Below are positions 21,258-32,705 of a DNA stretch of 64,000 nucleotides, piece after piece (the stretch's first letter is position 1; every line of letters starts with the position of its first letter). The stretch lies in assembly GCA_027886185.1 (NCBI GenBank), contig WOAB01000728.1:2232001-2296000 (forward strand), in the 5' to 3' direction. The translations under genes and the position numbers were made by a program. Source of the stretch: Rheum nobile. Its lineage: Eukaryota; Streptophyta; Magnoliopsida; Caryophyllales; Polygonaceae. The notes below the pieces were generated by a model, which was not told the DNA's origin, searched no databases, and saw only the letters and a program-made list of their open reading frames with translations.

Positions 21258-23816
21258 GAATAACAAATCATCACAATTACCATCTATTTACATGGTATCA
21301 GCCGCTGATCCTATCCATGTTTAATCTCCTTCCTTTCCAAACACATCAAACACAAACCCTCGTCATCTCTACCATGGCTGCAAAATTCTCCACTACTATC
21401 CAAAACCCCATTGATGGCAACCGTCCGTTCATCATCGTCCATCTCACAAACGCCATCAAGCTCACCTCCACCAACTATATCACTTGGATGACACAAATAC
21501 AAGCCACCCTTAATGGCTACAATCTTTTCAACTTTCTGAATGACGACCACCCCGCTCCGCCATCAACCATCACCGTAGACAACAACACAACCCCAAATTC
21601 GGCGTACACTTCTTGGATGCGCCATGATCAACTTCTCTATGGTGCTCTCGTCGGCACTCTCTCTGCCCCGATGGCACCCCTTGTCACACGGGCAAAGACT
21701 TCGAAGGTGGTGTGGGACATCCTCACTCGCACCTACGCCAACCCATCCAAAGGTCGAATCAACCAGTTGAAGGACAAACTCCGGTCCATCACAAAATAGA
21801 ATCAATCCATAACGGACTATATGCAGTCCATCTCAAACATTGCCGACCTGCCGGCGTCTCTTGGAAAGCCCGTAGACGACGACGACTTGGTCTCCTATGT
21901 CCTCCATGGCCTGGACTCCTCCTACCAGCCCGTTGTCGATGCCATCAAAGCCCGCGACACCACCATATTGTTTGATGAACTTCATGAGAAACTGATTGTC
22001 AAAGAGTTGGAACTCAAAGACGCTGCATCGTCTTTCGCTACCTGTTCTACAACCCTTAATGTCCAGTCCCATCCCAAGCCATCTCGCCGGCCCCCGTCCC
22101 AGTACCCTCCCCAACCATACCGTCCAGCCCGACTACATCAACCTTCATCTCAACCTCCTCTCCATTTCCGCCCGCCACCAATGGTCCCTCCATCTCAACC
22201 TCGTCCGTTTCTCGGCAAGTGTCAATGGTGTCGTGAACCGGGTCACGTCGTTGCCCATTGTCCTCTCTTCCGCCAACAACATCCCACTGTCCGACCCTCC
22301 TCCGTCAACAATCCACCAAATCCGAGCCAACCCTAGGTGAATCTTGTCGGCCCAAGTCATCCTGGCTCCTCATATTTGGTCGATAGTGGCGCCTCCCATC
22401 ATGTGGTTAACGATCTCAACAACTTGACCCTACACTATCCGTACAATGGACCCGATGAACTCTTTATGGGTAGTGGTGAAGGTTTGCAAATAACACACTC
22501 TGGTTCTCTTTTGCTTAAGTCGCATGCACATAACTTTAATCTATCTAATGTTCTTTGTGTACCCAATATGCAGAAAAATGTTTTTATCGATTTCCAAACT
22601 TACATCAAGCAATAATTGTGCTATCATTTTCTTACCCACTTGTTTTGTTGTGAAGAACATCAAAACGGGAACAACACTCCTTAAAGTGTCGTGCGTCGAC
22701 GGAGTTTATGTCTGGCCACAGACCTCCCCCACCGTCCACTCTGCATCTGTTTCCACATCGGCTTCCTGGCAGCACAGGTTGGGACACCCTAGCACTGATA
22801 TTTTCAAGTTTTTATAGCACCATTTCCATATTTCATCTCCCAACTCTCTGCAGTCTGCTTGCATTTCATGTCAAACAAATAAGAGTCATTGACTCCCTTT
22901 TAAGAAATCCTCGTTACGTTCCACTGATTTCCTTGAAATAATTTTCTCTAAAGTATGGACCTCTCCAACTCTATCTTATGATGGTTACAAGTACTATGTT
23001 ATTTTTGTTGATCATTATACTAGATATGTATGGCTTTATCCTCTAAAGAGAAAATCTGATGTTCACTCTATATTTGTTAAATATCGATCTCTAGTGGAAA
23101 TTTTTTTTAAAAAGAAAATCAAAATATTTTACTCCGATAATGGTGGTGAGTTTATGGCCTTAAAGAATTTCTTCAGTGATAATGGTATAAGTCATTTTAC
23201 ATCACCTCCTCACACACCCGAACATAATGGAATTTCGAAAAGAAAACACCGTCATATTGTGGAAACGGGGCTCGCGCTTCTTAACTACTCGGGTATGTCG
23301 ACTAACTTGTGGCCTCATGCTTTTCTAACTGCGGCATACTTAATTAATCGACTCCCTACGTCCACTTTAAACAAAAATTCTCCATTTTCCATGGTTTTCA
23401 ACAAAAGTGCAGACTACTCTAAGCTTAAGAGTTTTGGTTGTATGTGTTTTCCCTGGTTAAAACCTTATACTACTCATAAATCGGACCCAAAGTCCATTGT
23501 ATGTGTTTTCGTAGGTTATTCCAGCAACCAACATGCCTACTATTGCATGGACTCGGTGACACGACGAATTTACACATCACGCCATGTTCAGTTCGTTGAA
23601 GACAACTTCCCATTCAAAACCGTCTCCCAGCCTGCTACTTCCCAGCCCACTACTGATGAGTGGGCCCACGTCTCCATCCCCATAATTCAGCCACTTCCCC
23701 TACTATCTCCTCCTCTGGCCCAACAACTCACACCGGTCCCCACATCCTCTTCCTCAAGCCCGAACTTATCAGCCTCTCCACTCAGGCCCACTAATAACTT
23801 AGGGATTTACATCTAG
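21258..23816 (+). mobile_element. Copia fragment, 5' end (LTR remnant, gag, protease, integrase)
   Basis: Starts with the last 35 bp of the LTR (21258-21292), then a primer site TGGTATCAGCC (21293-21303) and coding sequence as far as the integrase tail. Reverse transcriptase and RNase H are lacking and no 3' LTR follows. Together with the inverted piece at 20616-21257 it looks like one element rearranged by inversion and deletion, or two copies joined head to head. Confidence 0.8.
21374..23816 (+). pseudogene. gag-protease-integrase of Copia (Ale/Retrofit-like), degenerate
   Basis: ATG 21374 begins MAAKFSTTIQN. Gag core LTSTNYITWMTQIQATLNG is followed by zinc knuckle CQWCREPGHVVAHC near 22220-22260, protease YLVDSGASHHVVND near 22375, pre-integrase WQHRLGHPSTDIF near 22770, and integrase from about 22960 with SDNGGEF near 23140 and HTPEHNGISKRKHRHIVE near 23215. 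Stops at 21797-21799 and 22334-22336 and frameshifts near 22600 and 22820-22950 disable it. The frame ends at 23814-23816 in a proline- and serine-rich stretch after the integrase, where RT would normally begin. Confidence 0.85.
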
Positions 23817-23834
23817 TAACTTAGGGATTTACTA

Positions 23835-24349
23835 TGTAACAACCTTATTAACAGCCCGGATTTGTTAGAACGGATTGATTTGGTTCGAAATGATAGAATT
23901 TTGAAGATTTGTGCAAACCCTAGTTGAAGAACAAGATTACAATTTGGGGCTTCTTTGGCTGAAGAAGAATCGGCTCATTACTCTAATTTATGGCCCTACT
24001 TTCTTCCTAATTACGCGTGTGGTCCTGCTCTTTTTGAATATTGCACGTTGTGCCCAAAATTTTCAGTTTGTGGCAATTATGCCCTTATTTCTATATCAAT
24101 TTGTAATAAAGTTCCCAAACTTTATTTTATAGCATAATCCTATTTGGTAATCACCTCTCTACTCGTTTTAATGTAACCTTATAATAATTTGTACACAAAT
24201 TATTCAAGACATAATTTTTTACTTAAGTTAAGGTTTATTTAAATTATTCTTTTCTTTAAAAGAAATAAAATAAATACCATAAACTTTATTATTATCATCA
24301 AAATAGAAATTACATTAATACCCTTAAGATAAAATAGAGGGTTATTACA
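23835..24349 (-). repeat. Solo LTR (Gypsy-type ends)
   Basis: 515 bp; on the minus strand TGTAATAACC to GGTTGTTACA, a 10 bp terminal inverted repeat with one mismatch, typical of plant Gypsy LTRs. No partner LTR, primer site or coding region adjoins it. Flanking 5-mers (TACTA and ATAAG) do not match, so the original target duplication is lost or the edges were remodelled. Confidence 0.65.
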
Positions 24350-24389
24350 ATAAGTGCCTTGTTGCACATAATTAATATACCCTCGGGCG
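24350..24389 (-). repeat. 40-bp sequence, exact inverted copy of 19073-19112
   Basis: Starts exactly at the edge of the solo LTR and ends CCTCGGGCG. Identity to the left copy is complete over 40 bp and stops abruptly at both ends. Confidence 0.9.
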
Positions 24390-24880
24390 AGAAGTACAAC
24401 GTGAAACCCGTCCGGACTCTTGTTTTAAAGTAAGTCATCTTTCCAATCTGGATTCGCATTATGCGATGAGGTTGGTCGTGGACCCAAATAATCAAGGTCG
24501 ATTTTCAATTATTGTGTGAATTATAATGTTCCCAAACAAATTCATTAGTTTCCCATAAGACTCATTTCCTTTGGAGTCTTCTCTTGTCGCATACCTTTTC
24601 TTTTGTTTCAATGAGAGTATATGAGTTATATATCGTCTTTTGGTTTTTATTCGAGAGACAATGATAGTAACCGAATACAATCACAAGAACCATTCTCTTT
24701 GAGCCCTTGCGTAGTCTTTCATTAGACTGACCAACCACTATTTTTTCTTGCATGGTTGGCTGGTGTCATCCGTCCTATACGGCACATCAATCGACTTGCC
24801 TCAGGTTGTTTAGGAGTAACGAGACAGAGAAGAAGACTTGCGGTTGAAGTTTAGTTTTTGAAGAACTTTCGAGTTTGTTT
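24390..24880. other. Intergenic, probable LTR debris
   Basis: AT-rich with no coding signal. It may be the left continuation of the Gypsy LTR whose start is at 26246, now separated by the inserted Tourist-like element. Confidence 0.3.
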
Positions 24881-24883
24881 TAA

Positions 24884-25926
24884 GGGCTCGTTCGGTATGC
24901 CTTATTTGGGACTGAATTTGACTTATTTTCTCCAATAAGTTCACGTGGCTTAAGCGGAGGCTAAGAGAGAGTTCGGTACAGACGAGACTTATCAGAGCTT
25001 ATGGGGGCTGATATTGTCTGAAATTCGGGCCGAAAAATAAGTTTCATCTTCCAACTTATGGGGTTGAACTCAAGAGGCTTATCAGAATCATTTCCAGATT
25101 GCCCCTTTTTCTACCCGATATCGTGAACTTCCAGGGGTGTCGACTCTCTGAAAATTGACATCAGAGAATGCGACTCGAAGCTTCGGTGCCGATTCTTTGA
25201 GAATCGTTGCTCATTGGAGAACAAAGACTCAAAGCTCCGGTGCTTTTCGAGAACGAAGACTCGAAGCTTTGGTGCCGACTCTTTGAGAATCGACATCGGA
25301 GAATGCAGCTTGGAGTTGATTCTTGCATCCGGCTTCTCACCGGAGATAAAATCCCCAAATTTACCAAATTTTTATGTCGGTTTTATGTTCTTTGGAGAGA
25401 CATTGCTAGTCGTTATTTGGGAGAGTGAACTCCAACTCGAAGAACGAGTCCTCCTCCTCAACAACTGACACCAGACACTTGTCGTCGATGGCGGTGAACT
25501 CGGTGGTTACAGGATCTTCGTAACCATCAACTCTAGCGGTGGAGGTTTTCCAGAACTTGAGAAGTGTAAAAGTCTCCATGGGAGAGAAAAGAAGGAAATG
25601 TAGGAGAGGAGCTTGTCGAGCTTCAAATGTGGGAGATGACGGAGCTTTGAATGTGGGAGAAACCCTAAAAAAGAAAGAAACAATCAAAATTTGGGGATAA
25701 ATGTCTATACCAAAATTTAATTAAGGATAAATTTGTAACTTTAATGTAAAATTTAGACTGGATAAGTCATTAATACCAAACATACATTAATGTTTCAACC
25801 CTTACACTCAGATTCAGCATCGGCTTCATTCAGCCCCCAGCTTAAATTATTCCCTTCAACTTCAGCCCAATTCAGCCCTTGCTTCAACTTCAGCCCCAAT
25901 AAGTCACAGTCATACCGAGCAGACCC
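24884..25926. mobile_element. Tourist-like (PIF/Harbinger) non-autonomous DNA element
   Basis: Ends are GGGCTCGTTCGGTATG and its imperfect inverse CATACCGAGCAGACCC, flanked by a TAA target duplication at 24881-24883 and 25927-25929. Both the GGGYYYGTTYGGT end and the 3 bp TAA/TTA target are marks of Tourist-type PIF/Harbinger elements. At 1043 bp it is long for a MITE and has no transposase, but it carries a host-gene-like fragment on its minus strand. Confidence 0.8.
25406..25579 (-). pseudogene. Captured gene fragment resembling a membrane-associated kinase regulator (MAKR) N-terminus
   Basis: Minus-strand ATG at 25577-25579 starts METFTLLKFWKTS, and the frame later reads DSFFELEFTLPN before ending at 25406. 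MAKR-family proteins (regulators of receptor kinases at the plasma membrane) begin with M-E-x-F-S-L-L-K-x-W and contain an acidic D-x-F-F-D-L-E-F-x-x-P block, so both hallmarks are present in order. The region upstream of the ATG may be captured 5' leader. The rest of the gene is absent. The match is by eye over short motifs. Confidence 0.5.
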
Positions 25927-25929
25927 TAA

Positions 25930-26246
25930 GTATAAGATTTACTTTTCTAATTAATGTAATAGGTATAAGTGTTAGGTAACCTAGTCATGTAATCAGAATT
26001 TATGTAAAGTCTTCTGCTGTAATTTCAATATCATTTGTAAAATTTTATCTCCTCAATTTACGAGGGAAATAGTAATAAAGATTTGTTATTTATTATAAAA
26101 GTCTTTCACTAATTACTCTTTCATTATTTAATTAATGTTTATTTATTTATGCATAATTATTCTGATTAAAGCCTATGATGACTTTGGACATTAAAGTCTG
26201 AGATCACGGGCGTGTGGTACTACCGACATAAGTCGGGGGTGTTACA
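25930..26246 (-). repeat. Start of a Gypsy-type LTR, minus orientation, partial
   Basis: The minus strand begins TGTAACACCCCCGAC at 26246, a common start of plant Gypsy LTRs, and runs left until the Tourist-like element. The other end of the LTR was not found. Confidence 0.5.
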
Positions 26247-27083
26247 AGTGAGCCCTTTATCCTTGAGTTGGTGATGAGAATCAAACCCCCAAAGAGGTTC
26301 TTCTTCCCAAGAGAAGCTAGATCGTGTCCAAGCTAGGGCTTCTTCTCATTCCTTGAGCTTGAATGGTTTCCACTAGTCCTTGGAAGGGGGTCTCGGCCAT
26401 GGGGGAGATGAGTCACCAATGGGAGGCGCCGAGAGGAGATATGGACGGTGGGAGTGCCAAGTGAACCTCTCTTGGAGGTTCCTTGGCCGAGCTTGCCTTG
26501 TTCGAATGAGAGCTTGAGAGATTCACACGAGTTTGATGAGGGAAAGAGAGATTGGAATGTTGAAAGCTTGAGTTGAAAGAAGATAGTGGCTGCCTAGAGG
26601 GAGATAAACTCAACCTTAGGCTTTGCCACTCTTTAATCTTTAACTATTGAACAAAGGAAGCCAATGATGGCTTATATAGTCAAAGGTTTTGGTGGGCTAG
26701 GAGCCCATATGCAAATGGGTCCACACGCCCAACATAGAAAGTAAAATACATGATTAATTAATTAAAGCGGAAAGGGGATAAAAGCCATAAGGCTTGGATA
26801 TAGACGCGCACCTAGAATACCTTGGAGTCGAAGCGTCGGGCGCTTGATTGTCGTGGCATCTAGGCGTTGGGTCTTGGTGGCTGAAGGCTAGGCTCCATCG
26901 CCATGGAGGTGTCTTGGTGTCGAGACATGATCGGCCCTTGGCGACCTTGGAGACGAGGCCTTGGCTTGGCTTGATGAGGGCCAAGGTGAAACTCATCAGT
27001 TGGTGGCGTTGTCTTTATGCTCTTGATGGTGACCTCCATCTATGCTTGGTTAATGTCCTAAGATTCCTCCTTGTACGAAATGA
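26247..27083. other. Intergenic, possible degraded promoter and leader on the minus strand
   Basis: A minus-strand TATA-like GACTATATAAGCC near 26670-26685 is followed by a C/T-rich leader-like stretch that is cut by the LTR start at 26246. No convincing coding frame; short frames on both strands look random. Confidence 0.3.
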
Positions 27084-27310
27084 TTGCTAATCGTCATGCA
27101 TCAAAACCAATCAGATCAAAGGGATTTAGATGATGAGAGACCTATTCCTAGTGATGATGAAGAATTTGAAGATGAAACTAAGGTTGATAGAAAGAAAAGA
27201 AGAAAGAAAGTGTATTATCAACATTTCAATGAGAACACAAACATGATGAATGTCCACTTTGAAGTTGGATTGAGATTTAAATCTCAAAAGGTGTACTAAG
27301 CTAGTTCTTT
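27084..27310 (+). pseudogene. Fragment of a MULE transposase N-terminal region
   Basis: Translation contains an acidic stretch (SDDEEFEDETKVDRKKRRKK) followed by NENTNMMNVHFEVGLRFKS, which resembles the segment just before the DNA-binding domain of plant MuDR transposases (a phrase of the form F-x-x-x-x-D-M-x-x-x-x-F-x-x-G-M-x-F-x-x). It ends at a stop and nothing further of the transposase follows. Short and therefore tentative. Confidence 0.45.
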
Positions 27311-27844
27311 ACAAAGACTTGTCTTCAACTCTAAGGATCCATTCGTTAACAAGCTTATTCAAGCTTATGGTAGCTTATATACATGAAATAAGTAAGCTTA
27401 CCATCGGCTTATGCTAACTTTTGCAAGCATATATTTTTTCCTACCCTTATTAGCCTTTACAGGTTAGTATACACAAAACATTTATCTACCCTTTTTGGTA
27501 ATTTCACAACCATACTTTACAAAATTATATTTATCGAACACATTACTACCTTATTAAATTCATATAAAATATTAATTTTAACAAAATAAATCAGCTTCAG
27601 CTATTCGATAGCCTTTATTTATTATAAGCTTCAACTCGTATAAATTTAATTTTAATGAATTGAGTCTCTATTAGAAGATGAGAAAGAATGGGGAAAGGAG
27701 AAAATGGGAAGTAGTTTAATATTTTTCATTTATTTATTATAAATAAACAAGACCAATTTTTAATTATACAAAATCGGTTTAAATGGTTAATGCCCATGAA
27801 ATGGATCTATCACAACAAAAGCTATTACATTCACACATTACATA
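27311..27844. other. AT-rich intergenic DNA
   Basis: Contains several AAGCTTAT / ATAAGCTT words in both orientations (27350-27640), suggesting a decayed inverted-repeat element, but no clear ends or target duplication. Confidence 0.3.
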
Positions 27845-28380
27845 CATGGGCGGATGCAGGTGGGGCCCAGTGGGGGCTGTAGCCTTCACTAGAATTTTAA
27901 TTTTGATTTTTTTTTTAAATTTATACGAGATTTCTTTTCCCTCACCCAAAGTTTTTAATTTTTTTTACATAGGATTTATTATGCATAATTCTAAAAAATA
28001 CTAAAATTTATCCAAAATTTTCAATAAGATATGTAATATTTTCATTATATTTATCTTTATTTGTATTAAAACTTTCAAAATTTAGGGTTTATGGATTTGT
28101 AAATTTTACAAATTAATTTTATACAAATTTGTTGAGATTACGCAGTGAAAGTAGTCTATAATGATGAAATTTGTTTAATTTGTGTAATTTTTGATCAATT
28201 TTTAATAAAATTTCATTTGAAGTTTGGATATAGAGTTTGTTGTTTGAAATTGAGATTGTTTGTGTAAAATAGATGGTAGAATTAAAAATTATGATTTAGG
28301 ATTTTATGTAAGGTAGACGGTAATATTTTACTCTTTAAGATTTTAGCCCTTACTGAATTATAATCCTGCGTCCGCCCCTG
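27845..28380. mobile_element. MITE-like element with GGGCGGAYGCAGG inverted ends
   Basis: 536 bp. The left end CATGGGCGGATGCAGG and right end CCTGCGTCCGCCCCTG are inverted with two mismatches; the interior is AT-rich and non-coding. The three bases ATA flank both sides, but a longer duplication is not seen, so the superfamily is left open. It sits about 510 bp upstream of the start codon of the phosphate-carrier gene. Confidence 0.6.
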
Positions 28381-28720
28381 ATAATCTCTCTATAAGTTTT
28401 TAAAATACTAATGTATTTACGATGAAATTTTTAAATATCATATCTTTCTGGTCGAATTTAGAATCATCTTCCCACTAAATTATATTCCACTCTCCAGGTC
28501 ACTTATACAAATTTGTTACAGTATATTATTTCTTTTTATTCTAAGAATCTATGCTGTAATTTTACGAGTCCCCATTCGAAGTTCCTAGGTCCGGGGAAGA
28601 TATGAGACGCCGTGCCTTTTCCTAAAAACAAAGTTCTTGGTACAACTATGTAATTAGCTCAAAATTAGAGGCTACATTTGTAATCCACCACAACGAATTT
28701 CGTAAAAGTTACGCGGACGA
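28381..28720. other. Upstream intergenic of the phosphate carrier gene
   Basis: No gene or repeat recognised between the MITE-like element and the promoter motifs. Confidence 0.4.
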
Positions 28721-28728
28721 CATTTGAT

Positions 28729-28808
28729 TGGGCCCCCGCTCCGACTTAACCGGGTCTATTCATCAATGTGGGCTGAGCCACGGTACGCCTGCAAAAAAAG
28801 ATATTTAA
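28729..28808 (+). promoter_or_regulatory. Promoter of the phosphate carrier gene: two site II motifs and a TATA-like box
   Basis: TGGGCC at 28729-28734 and TGGGCT at 28769-28774 fit the plant site II element (TGGGCY), known to bind TCP factors and to be common in genes for mitochondrial proteins. GATATTTAAG near 28800-28808 is a TATA-like box 87 bp before the ATG, giving a leader of about 60 bases that is C/T-rich. Assignment is by position and motif only. Confidence 0.5.
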
Positions 28809-28894
28809 GAGCCACATCTCTCGCATTTCTCTCTCCCTTTCCTCAGATCTGTATCCTCTCCTTTTCTCGTCCAAGCTTTTCCCGATCTCCACCA

Positions 28895-31800
28895 ATGGCG
28901 GTCTCCGATAACCCTAGGCAGTCTCTGATGCCAAGCTTCCTCTACTCTTCAAGGAGTCTAAACCTAGGGCTTAGCCAACTAGCCGCTCACAAAGAGTCGA
29001 GCGCTAGCTTGTCGTTGGCGCCGCCGGAGAACGGGATGTCTAAGACGAGCAGCTTCGTTATCCCCGCGCCGAGCGAGCCGAGCAAGAAGATCGCTATGTA
29101 TTCCCCGGAGTTCTACGCTGCGTGTACCGCTGGTGGAATCTTGAGCTGTGGTCTGACTCACATGACTGTCACTCCTCTGGACCTTGTCAAATGTAATATG
29201 CAGGTTAGTCGATGTGTTGCTCTGTCTTTTTCAGTTCCCCTTCAAATGTATAGATCTTAATATTTATATTCGTTGATGTGGAATCGCTTATTCCTGCTTG
29301 GATTACATGGATCTGTGATTGCGTTGACATTTTTCTAGGTTTTCTGGATTGAGCTTGTTGAATTGCAGTTCTTCTATATGGAAAAGTTTACTTGTATGTT
29401 GATCTGGCTTGCGATGCTTGAAATTCCGTTGACTTGCATTTTTGACATTGGAGTAATTTGATTTACTTTCCCTGATTGCTGTGGTTGTTGCATCTTATGT
29501 CATTTCTGCTCGGTGTGCATTTGTGTCAGATCTCAGGTTAGTTTGAAGCATATGATAGTATTAGAGCTGGTGCTGTATCCAGGAACTATGTGATTATCAA
29601 CTGATTATTGACCTTTGCAGTTATAAAAGCTGATCCAAGGAATTTGGTATTTTAGCTGTAAAAATGATACTTGCATCACCCTTATTTTTTGGTGTCAAGG
29701 CTCATGCTGTTATTGGTATGCATACTCATGATTTCGGCTCTCTTATTGCTTGTGTTAATAGTTTGAATTTTCTCTGAAGCCTCTGCTATATAAATGGTGC
29801 AGGAGAAATTACATGTTATATGCAATTGACATGTAATGAAGTTTGTGTTGCTTTTGTTTTTTGTTTTTGGATATTATGGATTGTCCCTTTATTGTCATTC
29901 CAGAATCTTCACTTTTGTAAGAGATATGAAGTGGTAGACATTTGCAAACTTGCTAGTCTAATACTAAACTGGATGAAATTTCAGATTGATCCTGCAAAGT
30001 ACAAAAGCATCTCCTCGGGTTTCGGTGTCCTTCTTAAGGAGCAGGGAGCAAGAGGCTTCTTTAGGGGTTGGGTGCCGACGCTTCTTGGTTACAGTGCTCA
30101 GGGTGCTTGCAAATTTGGTTTCTATGAGTTCTTCAAGAAGTATTACTCTGATCTTGCCGGACCTGAGAATGCAGCCAAGTACAAGACATTGATCTACCTT
30201 GCAGGTTCAGCATCAGCTGAAGTGATAGCAGATGTTGCTCTTTGCCCCATGGAGGCAGTAAAGGTCAGAGTCCAAACACAACCTGGTTTCGCCAGAGGTT
30301 TATCTGATGGATTGCCCAAGTTTATAAAGTCTGAAGGAGCTCTTGGGTATGCACAACATATGTCCTCCTTCATAACTCTTGTGTTTCATCACTGTGATGT
30401 GTGTTTTCTTGCGCTAAAATGTGTTCATTATATGACCTAATTCATTCTAGATATTTTTTGTTTCCTCTTGTCTAATCCTTCAGGTTGTACAAGGGTCTAG
30501 TTCCTCTTTGGGGTCGTCAGATTCCTTGTAAGCGGACTCCTTCAATGCTCTCTTTCTCCTTTTCTGTCTTCCTTTTCACCCCCACCCCCAGATTTCACCT
30601 ATTTTAAAATTTTATTAGAACATTGGTATATTTAGCAGCTAATTTTCCAGAGTGTTGACATGTGATATTATTCGATAGATATAAGTTGAATTGATTTCAC
30701 GTATATCCTAACTAGTCTGGAGCTAGCCGAACACTGATTTTTAACTTTGTTTGTGCTTGTGGTGATTATAACCCTGCTAAAAGCCTGCAGATGCTTATTT
30801 CTGTAAAATTGATTTGTGTATTTGTCTTTCTCGCCTTTCATGCAATGTTGTTTCTGTATGAAAGATTTTAAATTTATTCTTTTTTCTTCCTGCTTTTCAT
30901 CATCCTAACATTCTTATGAGGATGCCTAATTGCCGTCTTCTTTTTCAAAAAACTTTGATGTTCATAAAATTAGCAGCCTCTAGTAAAATTTAAGGGTGAA
31001 TGCCTTCAAAATCTTTCATACAGAAACAACATATCTTATTTCACACTCAGAGGCTGACATTCAAAATTGTTTTTTTGCCTTCTTCAGTTCTCTATTCATT
31101 TTCTAATTTCTACTACCATCAATGTTCATAAAATTACCAGAGGAAGGCATTCACTCCTAGAGCCCGATGTTCATGATCACCTCCAGATTTTTGAAATCTC
31201 ATCTTCAATTTTTGGATGCTGGAGAAATGGGAAGTTGGTTTTTGAAGTTGTGATGCTAATAGTATCAAGTAGTGGATTTCAATATCTTATTTCATTCTCG
31301 TCTCTTTGTGTTATTTTACAGCTATAAATTTTCATGTTTGATTGAAGGTTAAATGAGTGTTTAGAGTGTGTAAGGTTAGAATTGTTGATAATGTGAATTG
31401 TAATAGTGTTAGGTGGACTTATTCCACAATTCATGTACTAGCTTCAGGTGGATTGTAGTGAAGGGTCAATACCTGCTGAAAGTTTCTTCATTTTTTTTCT
31501 TTCTTTACTTGTTAAGGACTGATGAAATTAACTTTTGCATTGTTCAAGTGACCTTCTGTTGTTTTGTGAAGACATTTCCTCTGTACTTCGCTACGACCTC
31601 TTGTTTTCTCAAATCACAACTTCCTGCTTTGGTTTTTGAGATGCATGGTGCTGTAGTTTCAGTTTTTTAAATGTATTCAGATTAGATGTCAATTGTTTAC
31701 TGTCTAGTTTATGCTTATTATTTATGAATACTTGTGTGATGTGTTTTAGACACAATGATGAAGTTTGCATCGTTTGAGATGATTGTGGAGCAGCTCTACA

Positions 31801-32383
31801 AGCATGCCATCCCAACACCCAAGGAACAGTGTAGCAAACAATTGCAGCTTGGTGTGAGCTTTGCTGGTGGATACATTGCTGGTGTGCTTTGCGCTATTGT
31901 ATCACATCCTGCTGACAATCTTGTATCTTTCCTCAACAACGCAAAAGGAGCAACTGTTGGTGATGTAAGTAATTGGAAGTTAGCTAATTTTGCACCTGGC
32001 CTACGTGCTTCACAATTTGCGGTTTTTTGAATTATTCATTCTTCTATAACATGGCATATTTCCGTATCCAGGCTGTGAAGAAGATAGGTGTGTTGGGTCT
32101 CTTCACTCGAGGCCTTCCTCTACGTATTGTCATGATCGGTACTTTAACTGGAGCACAATGGGGTATCTATGATGCTTTCAAGGTTTTTGTTGGACTGTAA
32201 GTTCCTGGCATCGCTACTTTATGTTTGTTGTATAATGTTCACATTGACTGAATGAAAACATGTTTGAAAACCCACCCGTCTTTTCCCCTTATAGGGCTTT
32301 AGCTCATTCAAATTTCTTGATATTTCAGGCCGACAACTGGTGGTGTCACTCCTGCTCCTGCTGATGTGCCTGCCAAAGTATAA
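28895..32383 (+). CDS. Mitochondrial phosphate carrier protein (SLC25/MPT family)
   Basis: Imports inorganic phosphate across the inner mitochondrial membrane for ATP synthesis. Six exons with GT-AG introns: 28895-29203, 29985-30346, 30484-30527, 31750-31964, 32072-32196, 32329-32383; the joined frame is 369 codons plus TAA, close to the usual plant length of about 370. After a Ser-rich N-terminus (MAVSDNPRQSLMPSFLYSS; ATG at 28895 is the first one matching family starts) come three carrier repeats of about 100 residues. Their signatures are TPLDLVK (P94, D96, K99), CPMEAVK (P191, E193, K196) and HPADNLV (P292, D294). The typical phosphate-carrier phrases GFFRGWVPTLLGYSAQGACKFG and PYTMMKFASFE are intact. 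The tail PTTGGVTPAPADVPAKV is encoded by the last short exon. No stop, frameshift or damaged splice site is seen. It is the only conventional intact host gene in the window. MPT1/2/3 assignment is not attempted. Confidence 0.95.
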
Positions 32384-32699
32384 TCGGTTGGATGGGTAGA
32401 TGATCTGCACTTGTAGCTTGAATTGTTCTTGAGAAACCTGTTAATCAGGTATTAATAACAGATGACCTATTGGGGTCGATCACTCACTGGAAGAAAGTGA
32501 GGATGGTAATTTTTTTCTCAGAATCTTACTGCGGTTTTGCTACGCTTTAGTAGATGGTTTTGGGACTTTCATCTCATCCTTGTTTGTTGAGAGTCCATTA
32601 TTTTATACTATACAAGATGTCTTTTCCCCTTGTTAGAGTTTTGCCAAAATTGACTAAACAGAGGCATGCGCTTATAATTCTTTTTGGTGTTCATTGAGC

Positions 32700-32705
32700 A
32701 ATAAA
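32700..32705 (+). other. Possible polyadenylation signal of the phosphate carrier gene
   Basis: AATAAA, 317 bp after the stop codon, followed by T-rich DNA. Plant signals are loose, so earlier sites are possible. Confidence 0.4.

Noticed and set aside
23825..24360. Target duplication for the solo LTR at 23835-24349
   Set aside because: Flanking 5-mers TACTA and ATAAG differ; no shifted boundary gave a match.
28724..28894. Upstream extension of the phosphate carrier frame (57 codons before ATG 28895)
   Set aside because: The region contains the site II motifs and TATA-like box, and family proteins start at MAVSD-like sequence, so the first ATG at 28724 is not used.
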